Shown here: positions 18,801 to 27,421 of the stretch, piece after piece
How positions within the stretch are numbered: the stretch's first letter is position 1
Layout of the letters: every line of letters begins with the position of its first letter
Assembly (NCBI RefSeq): GCF_009604455.1
Contig: NZ_WEGL01000005.1
Location: 558,001-622,000, forward strand
DNA length: 64,000 nt
Origin: Streptomyces sp. RB17
GTDB lineage: Bacteria; Actinomycetota; Actinomycetes; Streptomycetales; Streptomycetaceae
Direction of reading: 5' to 3'
Notes under the pieces: generated by a model
What the model saw: the letters and a program-made list of their open reading frames with translations, nothing else
Database searches by the model: none
Told to the model about the DNA's origin: nothing
Made by a program: the position numbers and the translations under genes

Positions 18801-19328
18801 GTGATCAGAAACGGCGTTCCACTGCCCCCGACGGTCTACCCGCTCGCCAAGGGACGTGTGTGGGCCATGCTGGCCGGCTCTCTGGTCTTCGTCGCTCTGG
18901 GCATTGTTTTCCTGGTCGCCCACAGCACCGTGAAGATGACTGTGGCGGGTGCGCTGGCCGTGCCCTTTTTCGGGTTCTGCTCGGTGATCATCATTCAGCG
19001 CCTGCTCCGCGACCGACCGGAGTTGCTGCTGGACGATGCGGGAGTGGACCACGTGAGGCTGGGCCGGTTCGGTTGGGACGAGATAGCCGCCGTGCGGATA
19101 CGCGAGCAGCGGGTACGTAACACCTCGCAGTGGTTCATCGAGCTGGTGCTGCACGATCCGGACGCCTATCTGGCTCGAGCACCCAAGCTCGTCCGCGGCA
19201 CCGCGTCCATGAACGCACGACTCGGCTTCGGTCCGGCCATCATGGCCACAAACACCTTGCCGGTCCTGCCTGAGGCGGTCCTGGACGCGATGCGGCGTCA
19301 CTGCCCCAAACTCGCAGTACAGCACTGA
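18801..19328 (+). CDS. STM3941-like membrane protein
   Basis: A 175-residue protein from GTG 18801. Two transmembrane helices lie near the N-terminus (about 20-45 and 50-70; MLAGSLVFVALGIVFLVAH, then VAGALAVPFFGFCSVIII). A cytoplasmic PH-like domain follows (LLLDDAGVDHVRLGRFGWDE, IAAVRIREQRV). This is the STM3941 family layout. The role is unknown. It sits intact within a run of pseudogenes. Confidence 0.7.
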   Translation: MIRNGVPLPPTVYPLAKGRVWAMLAGSLVFVALGIVFLVAHSTVKMTVAGALAVPFFGFCSVIIIQRLLRDRPELLLDDAGVDHVRLGRFGWDEIAAVRIREQRVRNTSQWFIELVLHDPDAYLARAPKLVRGTASMNARLGFGPAIMATNTLPVLPEAVLDAMRRHCPKLAVQH

Positions 19329-19524
19329 GCACGCCCGTTGGCCGACCGGCTGGTTCTGCCTCTTTTGTCAGCGTCGGGTCCATATGCGGATGCCGGCAAC
19401 GTGAAGGTGCGGCAGTAGGTCTCGCGGTCGAACCCGGGCGGGCGGCCACCTTGGCGGCCAGTTGAGCGCTGGCGCCGGTTGAGGCGGCTGGGAACTGTCG
19501 GCGGCTGGTGGCAGGATCGCCGGT

Positions 19525-19701
19525 ATGGTCTTCGTACGTACTACTCCGGCGCGGCCGGTCGACGTCACCGCAGCCTTTCCTGAGTTGGCTCCGTTGGCGC
19601 GAGCTGCAATTCGGCTGCACCCTCGTGCCGGATCGCCTTCGGTGTGGGAGAGCTCGGTCGAGACAGCCACCTCGTCGGCCTCCACCTGCGCGCCTCGGTG
19701 A
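19525..19701 (+). pseudogene. Truncated N-terminal fragment of a larger protein
   Basis: The frame from ATG 19525 reads MVFVRTTPARPVDVTAAFPE, LAPLARAAIRLHPRAGSPSV and stops after 58 codons at 19701. The opening resembles the N-terminus of larger DUF1963-like Streptomyces proteins, where LHPR-G-PS is followed by a long domain absent here. Most likely a remnant. Confidence 0.45.
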
Positions 19702-19755
19702 TCTGGATCAAAGACCTCACCCGAAGCACCCGTTGATCACGATTCGATGCGCACC

Positions 19756-20063
19756 CTAGGCGGTGCGCTTCAGTTTTTCGGCGAATGCCCGCGCCGCTGC
19801 GAGGTCCGTGATGTCAGGTCGCCCCTTGCGGATCCCACCGACCAGCTTGAACGGTGCCCAGGTGTCAAAGCCGCGGCATGAGAATGTGTCCGCCACCTCG
19901 AAGCCCTTGTACTCCAGCAGTCGCACCATCGGGCCGAAGCGAGGCGCGGGCAGACCGCTTGTCGCGAACACGAACGCCCGTCCCTGCCGCTGCGGGAGGG
20001 AGGAGGCGAACTCGCGCAGACCCGTCACCTCGGCGACGCGCAGATGATCAGAGCCTTACCCAT
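19756..20063 (-). pseudogene. Flavodoxin-family gene with an internal deletion
   Basis: From ATG 20063 the reverse strand reads MGKALIICASPR and then a stop. In another frame it resumes with TGLREFASSLPQ, RAFVFATSGLPAP and KGRPDITDLAAARAFAEKL. These are the first strand and the C-terminal half of a long-chain flavodoxin. The segment between them, which would include the FMN phosphate loop's end and the central sheet, has been lost together with the frame. Full-length relatives have about 160-180 residues. Confidence 0.7.
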
Positions 20064-20206
20064 CATTGAGGGCGGGGCCGAGGAGCAGACCAAGTTGGAT
20101 ACGACGTCCTTGCCTGCCGACCTACCCAAGTACCGGGGCACAAGCCTTTGGCGGCCTGGAGGGTCACACCAGGCAGGAGCAACCACCTCCAACAGTTGCA
20201 AGGGGG

Positions 20207-20527
20207 AAATATGCGAATTGCTCGGCGCCCGAGGGCTCGCTGGGTACCGTCTACCTGACGTACAACTCTGCGAACGGCAAGAACTGCGTCGCGACCATCC
20301 GCAACAACCCGGGTACCGCCGTGGCCATGTCCGCCTGGATCTATGTCTCCGACACCGACCAGGGTGACCAGGACTACGGTCAGTACACGTCGTACGCGGG
20401 TCCGACCTACGTCTATGGCAAGGCCCACTGCGTCGACTGGGGTGGCAGCATCAGCAACGTGTACCTGCAGGTGACCGGCTCCAACTGCGGTGCCCTGAGG
20501 GAGAACCGGGTCACCTTCACCCGCTGA
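20207..20527 (+). pseudogene. Spore-associated protein A-like fragment lacking its signal peptide
   Basis: Residues from KYANCSAPEG through GTVYLTYNSANGKNCVATIR, YTSYAGPTYVYGKAHCVDWG to the stop at 20527 match the mature SpaA family of small secreted Streptomyces proteins, with all four expected Cys residues. The upstream sequence (20066-20206) has no hydrophobic signal, so the gene has been truncated at its 5' end next to the deleted flavodoxin gene. It would not be exported as it stands. Confidence 0.7.
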
Positions 20528-20605
20528 CCCGCTCGCCCCTGCCCGGCGCACGCAGGGTCCACGCTCCGCACCTCGCGTGTCGCGCGGATGAGTGGGATGC
20601 GAAAT

Positions 20606-20660
20606 GGTCCGGCCCGTCCTGCGGGGAACACACATTGTTCCCGCCAGGACGCGCCGGACC
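20606..20660. terminator. Long bidirectional hairpin
   Basis: Two 25-nt arms (20606-20630 and 20636-20660) are inverse complements with three mismatches and a 5-nt loop. The hairpin separates the convergent spore-associated fragment and DUF4142 genes. Confidence 0.7.
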
Positions 20661-20733
20661 CGTTGGCCGGTCGGAGGCCAGCCACATCTCGGCCGCGGCG
20701 GCCTGAAAGTTCACATCCGCGAGCCGACAGGCG

Positions 20734-21279
20734 CTATGCGTGGCACACGCCGTGGTTGACCATCTGGGTGTGGCGTACGACCACCGGGCGCGCGCTCTTG
20801 GCAAGGGACTTCACGAGCGGGCTGGTGCCGGATGCGATCTCCTTGTCGATGAGCGCGAGGGTCTGCACGTGGGCGGGGTACTGGTCCTTGAGCCACGCGG
20901 CATCGTACGCGGGCGTCCCCGCGAGGGACTTGAGGGCGGCGGTTTGCTTCGACTGAGCCCCCGATTGTCCGGACGGCAGGGCCACGCCGAGTTTTGCCGC
21001 GGTCTTGACGACACCGGCATCAAGGGTGCGGTGGTCGCGGATGAAGTCGGCGGCTGCCCGCCTGACGCAGGCGCTGTTCGCGGCGCTCTGAGCTTGCAGA
21101 CTGGTCGTAATCTCCCACAGGTTGCCCTGATGGGCTGCGGTCAGGAGCTGCCTGTCCAGGGTGGAGACCGTCGGCGGCGGCGACGACGCAGCGAGAGCCG
21201 GGAGCGACGTGGCACCCATGACACACAATGTGGCGGCGCAGACCGCGGCGGAACGGGCACGGGATCGAGTCGTGTACAT
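20734..21279 (-). CDS. Secreted DUF4142 protein
   Basis: A 181-residue exported protein. The start ATG at 21279 follows GGAGG by 3-4 nt. The signal peptide (CAATLCVMGATSLPALAASS) is followed by a ferritin-like four-helix DUF4142 domain: TVSTLDRQLLTAAHQGNLWE, AADFIRDHRTLD, PAYDAAWLKDQYPAHVQTLA and LAKSARPVVVRHTQM. Function in this family is not established. No operon partners. Confidence 0.85.
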   Translation of the reverse strand: MYTTRSRARSAAVCAATLCVMGATSLPALAASSPPPTVSTLDRQLLTAAHQGNLWEITTSLQAQSAANSACVRRAAADFIRDHRTLDAGVVKTAAKLGVALPSGQSGAQSKQTAALKSLAGTPAYDAAWLKDQYPAHVQTLALIDKEIASGTSPLVKSLAKSARPVVVRHTQMVNHGVCHA

Positions 21280-21449
21280 GAGTCCTCCACAGGTCGCACG
21301 TGCAAGCCCCGATGAAAATCCCACCCCCGTTGCTCGAAGGGTGAGAAACCGCACTTATGCCATGGTTCACCCGGTTCAGCTGCCCGGCAACCGAGGGCCC
21401 CGGCGCCTCCGTCGGTTGCGGTGGGCGGTCGGGCGCCGATGCGGTGTCC

Positions 21450-21590
21450 GCACGGTCGTCCCCCATCGGCCGACCAGGTCGCCGAACGCAGGCACCACGG
21501 CCGCTCGGGGGACCGCCCACTGGCTTTCGACCGTGACGCCTGCGAGCAGCGAAAAGCCCGTGAGCGGCGCATCAATGAGCTCTATGTGGC
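21450..21590 (+). pseudogene. IS5-type transposase C-terminal fragment
   Basis: The forward frame reads PPSADQVAERRHHGRSGDRP, LAFDRDACEQRKARERRINE, equivalent to the 'gRPPaFDrdaYKqRn.VERcINrLKq' region of IS5-group transposases. The catalytic residues upstream and the end are missing. Confidence 0.6.
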
Positions 21591-21635
21591 AGTGATGTCC
21601 ATGTGGTGGGCGCACTCCTCATAGGAACCCGCAAC

Positions 21636-21770
21636 CTAGGAGTCGGGGCCATCGAGCAACTCCGCGAAGTCCCTGGTCAGGGCCGTGGCGTTGCTGGACG
21701 AGGGCGACGGGCCGAGCAGCGGCTTGGTGGGTGGGGTCTCCTGTGACGCCCAGAGCACGACGCATCGCGT
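21636..21770 (-). pseudogene. C-terminal fragment of an unknown protein
   Basis: The reverse frame ending at 21636 reads VVLWASQETPPTKPLLGPSP, SSSNATALTRDFAELLDGPD and stop. The composition looks like real coding sequence, but upstream the frame is blocked by a TGA at about 21781. No family recognised. Confidence 0.3.
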
Positions 21771-21785
21771 CTCTCATGACGCGTA

Positions 21786-21968
21786 TCAGAGACCAGGTGT
21801 GCGCTGCGCGGTCCGCCGGAGCTCGCGGTTCTCGTGAGCCTCCTGGATGGCTCGGTCCATCTCCAGCTCGCGGTTCTTGGCCCGGTCGGCGCCCCGCCGG
21901 GTGAGCAACGGGCCCCCGAGAGCGCCCGCTACGCCAGTGATCGCAATCAGTTCCGCCCCCACGTCCAC
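21786..21968 (-). CDS. Small hypothetical protein with one hydrophobic segment
   Basis: A 60-residue ORF from a GTG at 21968: GAELIAITGVAGALGGPLLT, a hydrophobic segment, then a charged helix KNRELEMDRAIQEAHENREL. It resembles the short membrane-anchor plus coiled-coil layout of small Streptomyces proteins of unknown role. The ribosome binding site is weak and the surroundings are degraded, so it may itself be a remnant. Confidence 0.35.
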   Translation of the reverse strand: MDVGAELIAITGVAGALGGPLLTRRGADRAKNRELEMDRAIQEAHENRELRRTAQRTPGL

Positions 21969-22134
21969 TGGATCACCCTGGACGGCGTGGCCCTGGCGGC
22001 CTCGAGCCAAGGGCAGAGGTACGGCCGTGGTCCTTCGGCCTTCGGATGCGTTGCCGGGGCGATCGTGCTATTGAGGCAGGCGCAGATGCGTTCCCCTCAT
22101 GGGGCCGAGCAGAAGAGACGGGCAGGAGACACAC

Positions 22135-23535
22135 GTGCGAGAGGGGATCCCGGCGGTACGGCGGCTCGCCGAGGGCGCGGCGCTTCGGGACGTGCTCGAC
22201 GTCGACGACCCGGCGGCCTGGCTGGAGCTGGACGAGGACGTGCGGGCGGAGGAGTGGTACTGGCCGCCGGAAGTGAGCGCCTGGGAGCGGACGGGCAGCG
22301 GTCGCGCGCTGCTCGCTTCCCTGGCCGCCGGCGATCCGATCGCCGACGCCCGCCTTGCCCTCGCCCTGTGCCACCGCGACGGCAGGATCCGGCACCGGGC
22401 GCTGGGCCGGGCCGCCGGCCGGCCCGAGCTGCTTCCCCTGGTGGCCGTGCGGTGCACCGACTGGGCGGAGCCGGTGCGTACGCGGGCGCGCAAGCGGCTC
22501 ACCGAGGCGCTGGACGCCGAGACGGCGGCACAGCTCGCCCCGCTGATCCGGCGCCTCGCCGACCGCCACCGCGGCGACTTCGCCCTCGGCCTGCTCGATG
22601 ACCTGCTGCGCCGGGCGCCCCGGGAACGGCTGACCCCACTTCTCGTATCCGGTGACCGTGCGGTACGCCGGTTCGCTTACGGCCTGGCCGTCGAGGAGGG
22701 CTTCCTCTCCGCCGAGGAACTGGCCCGCGGCGCCGCGAAGGACGACGACACGGTCGTACAGTCACTGTGCGCGGAAGCCGCGCTCACCGCCGTGACGCGG
22801 AACGACGCGCCGGAGGTGCTGCACGCGCTGCTGGGCGCCCGTAGCCCGCAGGCCCGGTCGGCAGGCGTGACCGCGCTGCGGCGGCTGGACAAGCCCGACC
22901 GGGCCGTGGATTTCCTCGCCGACCGGTCGGCCCTGGTGCGGGCCTGCGCCCGGTACGTCCTACGGCACCACGGAACCGATCCGCTGCCCTGGTACCGGGC
23001 GCGCTGCGCCGACCCGGCCGACCCGGTGCTGCCGCCGGGTGCCGCGATCGGACTCGCGGAGTGCGGGGACCGCGCGGACGCGGCCCTCTTGCGGCCCCTT
23101 CTGGAGCATCCGCTGCCCGGGGTGCGGGCGCGTGCGGTGGCGGGTCTGCGGACGCTGGACGTGACAGACGTCCCGAGGATGCGGCACATGCTGGACGATC
23201 CGGCGCCCGGCGTCGTCCGAGAGGCCACGCTCGCCCTGCTGCCGTCGGCGCAGATGCTGCCGCCTCAGTGGCTTCTGACGCGGCTGGACCCGGCCCGGCC
23301 CCGGGCGGAGCGGTCGTCCGCATGGCGGCTGCTTCAGGCGCATGGGGAGGCTGTACGGCTGGGGGCGGCCGTGACGCTGCTCGACGATCCTGACGAACGG
23401 CTGCGGACGCGGGCGATGCCGGTGGTGCGGCGTGCGCTGCTGTGGGGGATGCGGAGCAGGGCGGAGCCGGAGGTTGCCGAGTTGCTCGAGCGGGGCCGCG
23501 TCCTGCTGGACCGACCCACGGCGCCCTGCCGGTGA
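22135..23535 (+). CDS. HEAT-repeat protein
   Basis: A 466-residue all-helical protein from GTG 22135, with AGGAG about 6 nt upstream. Repeated two-helix units run through the whole length, for example DGRIRHRALGRAAGRPELLP, VRTRARKRLTEAL, PQARSAGVTALRRLDKPDRA, LPGVRARAVAGLRTLDVTDV and DPAPGVVREATLALLPS. This is the HEAT/PBS-lyase-like repeat pattern, used as a protein-binding scaffold. There is no enzymatic domain, signal or membrane segment. The partner is unknown. Confidence 0.75.
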   Translation: MREGIPAVRRLAEGAALRDVLDVDDPAAWLELDEDVRAEEWYWPPEVSAWERTGSGRALLASLAAGDPIADARLALALCHRDGRIRHRALGRAAGRPELLPLVAVRCTDWAEPVRTRARKRLTEALDAETAAQLAPLIRRLADRHRGDFALGLLDDLLRRAPRERLTPLLVSGDRAVRRFAYGLAVEEGFLSAEELARGAAKDDDTVVQSLCAEAALTAVTRNDAPEVLHALLGARSPQARSAGVTALRRLDKPDRAVDFLADRSALVRACARYVLRHHGTDPLPWYRARCADPADPVLPPGAAIGLAECGDRADAALLRPLLEHPLPGVRARAVAGLRTLDVTDVPRMRHMLDDPAPGVVREATLALLPSAQMLPPQWLLTRLDPARPRAERSSAWRLLQAHGEAVRLGAAVTLLDDPDERLRTRAMPVVRRALLWGMRSRAEPEVAELLERGRVLLDRPTAPCR

Positions 23536-23714
23536 CACACCGGGACGGGCCGTGCGGGTGTGCCGCGGCCCAGTCCACGGGCCCGGCTCAACAACCCCGA
23601 GGCGCGCCGTGTGACGGTCGTGCACGGCAGTCAGGTCCGCTACGAACAGGAGGCGGCGGCGGCTCACGGCCGCCGACCTGGCCAAGCCAGGACGGAAGCA
23701 GGCTCCACCGCCTA

Positions 23715-24211
23715 CGCGACACCGCAACCGAGAGGTTGAAGCCGTACCTTCCGTCCCCGATCGGGCAGCAAGAGCGATATCGCGCTGCGCAGGGCCGCGA
23801 GGCCCATGACGACGGGAATCCACCGCTCGCGCACCGGTTCGGGGTTGACGCGCAGGCCATTGACGCGGGTGAAGTTGCCCTCGAACGTGGCCACGTCCGC
23901 GCGCCACAGGGTCCGCATGGCCGAGGTGCTCCTCGGTCCGCCGACCGCGTGCCGTGAACGGAACGCCGGGCGAGCCGAATTCGTCGGCCGACCAGACGAT
24001 GCCGAGGGTGAGCCGCCCGGCCGACAGGAGGTCCAGGGGCGCCGTTTGTTCGGCCGCCACCACGGGGTGGCGCTCGGGCAGCAGCAGTACTCCGGTGGCC
24101 GGCCCGATCCCCTCCGTCACGGCCGCCGCGAAAGGCAGGGTGAACAGCGGATCGAGCCAGCCGGCGTCGACCGCTGTCGCCGATTCCCAGGGCATGCAGA
24201 CCGACCCGCAC
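23715..24211 (-). pseudogene. LLM-class flavin-dependent oxidoreductase, internally deleted
   Basis: From GTG 24211, preceded by AGGAGG, the reverse strand reads VRVGLHALGIGD, the normal start of a luciferase-like F420/FMN oxidoreductase. It then jumps, about 45 residues early, to GWLDPLFTLPFAAAVTEGIG and ATGVLLLPERHPVVAAEQTA in another frame. It continues LDLLSAGRLTLGI, then MRTLWRADVATFEGNFTRV, RERWIPVVMG and YGFNLSVA in shifting frames. Multiple deletions and frameshifts make it non-functional. Confidence 0.75.
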
Positions 24212-24259
24212 CCTCCGCCTCCTGAAACGTCGCGGGTGCCGGCGTCGGGGCTGGACGGT

Positions 24260-25600
24260 TCACTTTCCTGGGCTTTCCTGTGAGCCACGCAGTGCCCTGA
24301 ACGCCGTGCGGAGTTCGGTCGTGAAGAGGTCCGGGACTTCCCAGGCCGCGAAGTGGCCGCCGTTGCCGACCCGGTGGTAATAGAACAGCTTGTGGTAGGC
24401 GCGGGATGCCCAGCTCCGCGGCGCCTGGTAGATCTCGCCGGGAAACACCGTGATGGCGGCCGGGAGGGACACCGACACCGCGTTGAAGTTATTGGCGTTG
24501 TTCTCCCAGTAGAGGCGCGAGGAGGAGACAGCGGTGTTCGTGACCCAGTAGAGCGTGATGTCGTCGAGCATCTCGTCCTTGGTCAGCACACGCTCGGGAT
24601 GGCCGCCGCTGTAGGTCCAGGCGGCGAACTTGTCGTACATCCAGGCGGCCAGTCCGACGGGAGAGTCCGTCAGCCCGTAACCCTCGGTCTGCGGACGGGT
24701 GACCATCATGGCCGAGTAGCCGGACCCGGTCTTGTAGAAGGCGGCGAGTTTGTCGTAGGCGGCCTTCTCGTCCGGGCTCAGGCCGGCCGGTACGGGGTCG
24801 CCGCAGGCGAGTTTCCCGGCGATGTCCGGCGGGACGGTGGCGGGGAAGTTCACGTGGATGCCGAGCAGTCCCGCGGGTCGCTGTACGGCCATCTTGTCCG
24901 AGATCACGGCCCCCCAGTCGCCTCCCTGGGACACATAGTGCGTGTATCCCAGCCGCTCCATCAGCACGGCCCAGGCGCGTGCGATGCGGTCGGGGTTCCA
25001 CCCGGTGCTCGTCGGCCGTTCCGAGAAGCCGTAGCCGGGCATCGACGGTATGACGAGGTGAAAGGCGTCCTCGGCGCTACCCCCGTGGGCCGTGGGGTTG
25101 CTGAGCGGCCCGATGACCTTCAGGAACTCCAGGACGGAGCCGGGCCAGCCATGGGTCAGGATCATGGGGAGCGCGTTCGGATGGCGGGAGCGAACGTGGA
25201 TGAAATGTATGTCGAGTCCGTCGATCTCCGTCATGTACTGCGGCAGCGAGTTGAGTTTCTCCTCGATGTTCCGCCAGTTGTAGGCCGTGCCCCAGTAGTG
25301 GGCGAGTTCCTTCATCGTGGCCAACTGGACGCCCTGGGACTGGTCGTGAACCGTTTCCCGGTCGGGCCACCGCGTCGCCACGATGCGCCGACGCAGCTCC
25401 GTGAGATCCCGCTCCGGAATGCTCACGCGGAAGGGCCGGAGGCTCTGCCGCTCGGCCGCGCTGACCGGCTTTCCGGTGGATTCCTTCCCGGAGTGGTGCC
25501 GCCCTTGCAGCCCCAGGGACCCTGTCGCCGCCGCGGTGACGGCGGCGGCCGATGTGGAGATGAACGTCCGGCGAGAGTGGGCACGGAGGAATTCGGGCAT
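24260..25600 (-). CDS. Tat-exported epoxide hydrolase (alpha/beta hydrolase, EHN type)
   Basis: A 446-residue protein. ATG 25600 follows AAGGGAG by 8 nt. A twin-arginine signal (HSRRTFISTSAAAVTAAA) is followed by the epoxide hydrolase N-terminal domain (FRVSIPERDLTELRRRIVAT, YNWRNIEEKLNSLPQY). The alpha/beta hydrolase core has the oxyanion motif HGWPGS, nucleophile Asp in GGDWGAVI and catalytic His in GNGGHFAAWE. These enzymes open epoxides to diols. Export through Tat is notable, because most EHN hydrolases are cytoplasmic. Its 3' end adjoins the deleted LLM gene. Confidence 0.88.
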   Translation of the reverse strand: MPEFLRAHSRRTFISTSAAAVTAAATGSLGLQGRHHSGKESTGKPVSAAERQSLRPFRVSIPERDLTELRRRIVATRWPDRETVHDQSQGVQLATMKELAHYWGTAYNWRNIEEKLNSLPQYMTEIDGLDIHFIHVRSRHPNALPMILTHGWPGSVLEFLKVIGPLSNPTAHGGSAEDAFHLVIPSMPGYGFSERPTSTGWNPDRIARAWAVLMERLGYTHYVSQGGDWGAVISDKMAVQRPAGLLGIHVNFPATVPPDIAGKLACGDPVPAGLSPDEKAAYDKLAAFYKTGSGYSAMMVTRPQTEGYGLTDSPVGLAAWMYDKFAAWTYSGGHPERVLTKDEMLDDITLYWVTNTAVSSSRLYWENNANNFNAVSVSLPAAITVFPGEIYQAPRSWASRAYHKLFYYHRVGNGGHFAAWEVPDLFTTELRTAFRALRGSQESPGK

Positions 25601-25857
25601 GACGGATCTCCCTTGGGGCATCCCATCGGTTCCGGGGGTGCGGAGTAAGCAGGGGGAGGGCGCCCTCGACGACCGTTCTGCTCGTCGGCCGGAACGAGAA
25701 TTCGGTGCGCACAGAAACTCAGCTCTGGAGTCGCGGGGCCCACGGACTCTCGCGCGACATGCTGTTACGTTAAGTTAACGATATGTACCTCTCGGTAAGC
25801 ATGCAACTCGGGAGCATGAGGCGACCACGGGCGAAGCAGGGCGAGGCCGGGCAATGA

Positions 25858-25899
25858 ACCGGCCCTGGTCCGCCGCCGAAGGGGCGTACCAGGGCCGGT
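25858..25899 (-). terminator. Terminator hairpin after the small His-rich gene
   Basis: Perfect 12-bp inverted repeat (25858-25869 with 25888-25899) and an 18-nt loop, starting 33 nt past the stop of the minus-strand gene. Confidence 0.6.
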
Positions 25900-25931
25900 G
25901 AAATGGCCGCTACTACCGGCGGCCGGCGGTG

Positions 25932-26192
25932 TCAGCGGTGGCACACCCGGTGAGCGGGTCGCCAGACATGGGTCCAGTGGCCGGCGGGCGCGCGGTGGTG
26001 GTGGCCCCGATACTCCGGGTGCCACACCCGCATCCAGTGGCCCGGCACCACTACGCAGTGGCGCGACCATGCAGGCGTCGGGTGGTGTTGCGGCGCGGCC
26101 GACGCGGTGCCGACCGTGCCGACAACGGCGCCCGCGGCCAGCGCCACCGTTGCCGCCCCCAGAGCCGCCGCCCGCTTCCATGCGTTGATCAT
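25932..26192 (-). CDS. Small secreted His/Trp-rich protein
   Basis: An 86-residue exported protein. The ATG at 26192 has GAAGGG about 7 nt upstream; an in-frame ATG at 26198 is also possible. The signal peptide ALGAATVALAAGAVVGTVG ends at TASAA. The mature 50 residues hold an imperfect duplication, GHWMRVWHPEYR and GHWTHVWRPAHR, many His and Trp, and two Cys (RHCVV and RVCHR) that could form a disulfide. No family recognised; a metal-binding role is only a guess. Confidence 0.65.
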   Translation of the reverse strand: MINAWKRAAALGAATVALAAGAVVGTVGTASAAPQHHPTPAWSRHCVVVPGHWMRVWHPEYRGHHHRAPAGHWTHVWRPAHRVCHR

Positions 26193-26574
26193 GATCATGC
26201 CCTTCTGTTGCGAGCCCGGGGCTGATGCCCCGTCATCGCCCGGCCGGCCGGCCGGGAATGCGTAGATCGTGACCTTTGTGTGAGCCTAACGGCACCCGAA
26301 GTCCCGTTCCCTCGAGACGAGTTGCCCGGCCAGCACTCGAAATCCGGAGCCCCGGTGCCCACCGGTGGCGTCCGGCATTCGGCGCCCGCACCGGCACCGT
26401 CTGCTGGAGAACCCGTCCGCGGAGATCGTGCGGACTACCGGGACGACGGGTGGACAGCCGGCACAATGAGGCGCTCCGGGCAGGAACGGAGGCGGACTTG
26501 AGCGCAGCGGAGCGCACATGCCTCCCGGCCGCCCGGCCCGACCTCGCCGTGCCTCGCCTGGTCGGTCGCGACCC
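26193..26574. other. Stretch without an intact gene
   Basis: This includes the promoter side of the small His-rich gene and then degraded sequence. The reverse strand near 26570 is the tail of the neighbouring transposase remnant. Nothing else is recognisable. Confidence 0.4.
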
Positions 26575-26990
26575 CTGCGGGTCAGGACGCAGTTCGGTCC
26601 ATGCAGGCCAAGGTGACGGCCATGACCTTGAGAACGTCCCGGTCGGCTTCGCGGGAGGTCGGCTGACCGTTTCTGCGGGTGACTCTTGCCGCGACGAGGT
26701 CGGTCCTGTCGGCTGGGGATGACCATGACGAACAGCGGCAGGTCCTTGGTATCCACGACAGGTGCCGCTTGCGGCCGTTGATTTTCTTCTCGCCGTCATG
26801 GCCGCCGGAGTCGCGGCCGACGGTCGCGGCGGCGTCGACGCTGGGAGTCGATGACGGTGGCGGGCCACTAAGGGCGGGCCCAGCCAATCAGCCGGCGACC
26901 CGTTTACGGCGCTGGTGACGGATCTGCCCGACGACCCCGGCTGCAGCCCAGCGGGACATGTCTCCGGTTGCAGGTACGTCAGGCCGGGAA
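26575..26990 (-). pseudogene. IS5-family transposase remnant
   Basis: The reverse strand reads SRWAAAGVVGQIRHQRRKR, then SVDAAATVGRDSGGHDGEKK and INGRKRHL. It then moves to a second frame with VDTKDLPLFVMVIPS and ends with DVLKVMAVTLACMDRTAS. This corresponds to the 'dsQSV.aa.tvG...G.DagKK.nGRKRHi.vDt.GLpl.v.V' core of IS5-group transposases. Stops and frameshifts inactivate it. Confidence 0.75.
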
Positions 26991-27033
26991 GTCCTTGGGC
27001 AGGACTCTCCACCAATCAGGCACTCCGGGCCGT

Positions 27034-27306
27034 ACTGTCTCCGAGGTCGTGGCCGATCGGGCGGCCGACGACTCCCTTGCCCCGGATGACCACGGCCGCA
27101 TCCGGGCGGCATACACGTTCTCCGCCCTGCCCACGGCCCATCAAACCCGTCTCGCCGACGGAATCGAGGTCTCGGCGATGTGCGCGATCGATGCCCTAGC
27201 CGCCCCGGACACGCTCGGCACCGACGCCGCTATCGCCTCCGCCGACCCCTGGGCGCGACGGCACCCCGACTACACCGGAAAGAGTGTTGCCCGCAACCGT
27301 GCCTAG
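27034..27306 (+). pseudogene. MerB-like (alkylmercury lyase family) fragment
   Basis: Reads TVSEVVADRAADDSLAPDDH, GRIRAAYTFSALPTAHQTRL, SAMCAIDALAAPDTLGTDAA and IASADP. Conserved features of the organomercurial lyase fold are the 'G.i.aaytlsa.pt.H' strand and the 'yaMCAIDALg...mLg.da.i.S.DP' strand. After the DP the homology ends at the left inverted repeat of the IS982 element, so the C-terminal half is gone. The second catalytic Cys region is therefore missing. Confidence 0.55.
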
Positions 27307-27421
27307 ATGATCAATTCCAAGGGATGCCTGCAGGGGGTGCGGGGTGGGCGGCGGCCGAAGCCACCATAAGACGGTCAGGCGGCGGGCTGCCGACCCTGGT
27401 TGTCGAGGTGGCAGCGGGCGG

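Noticed and set aside
22960..24288. Long minus-strand frame over the HEAT-repeat gene and LLM remnant
   Set aside because: Only its first part shows LLM-family similarity; the rest is antisense to the HEAT gene.
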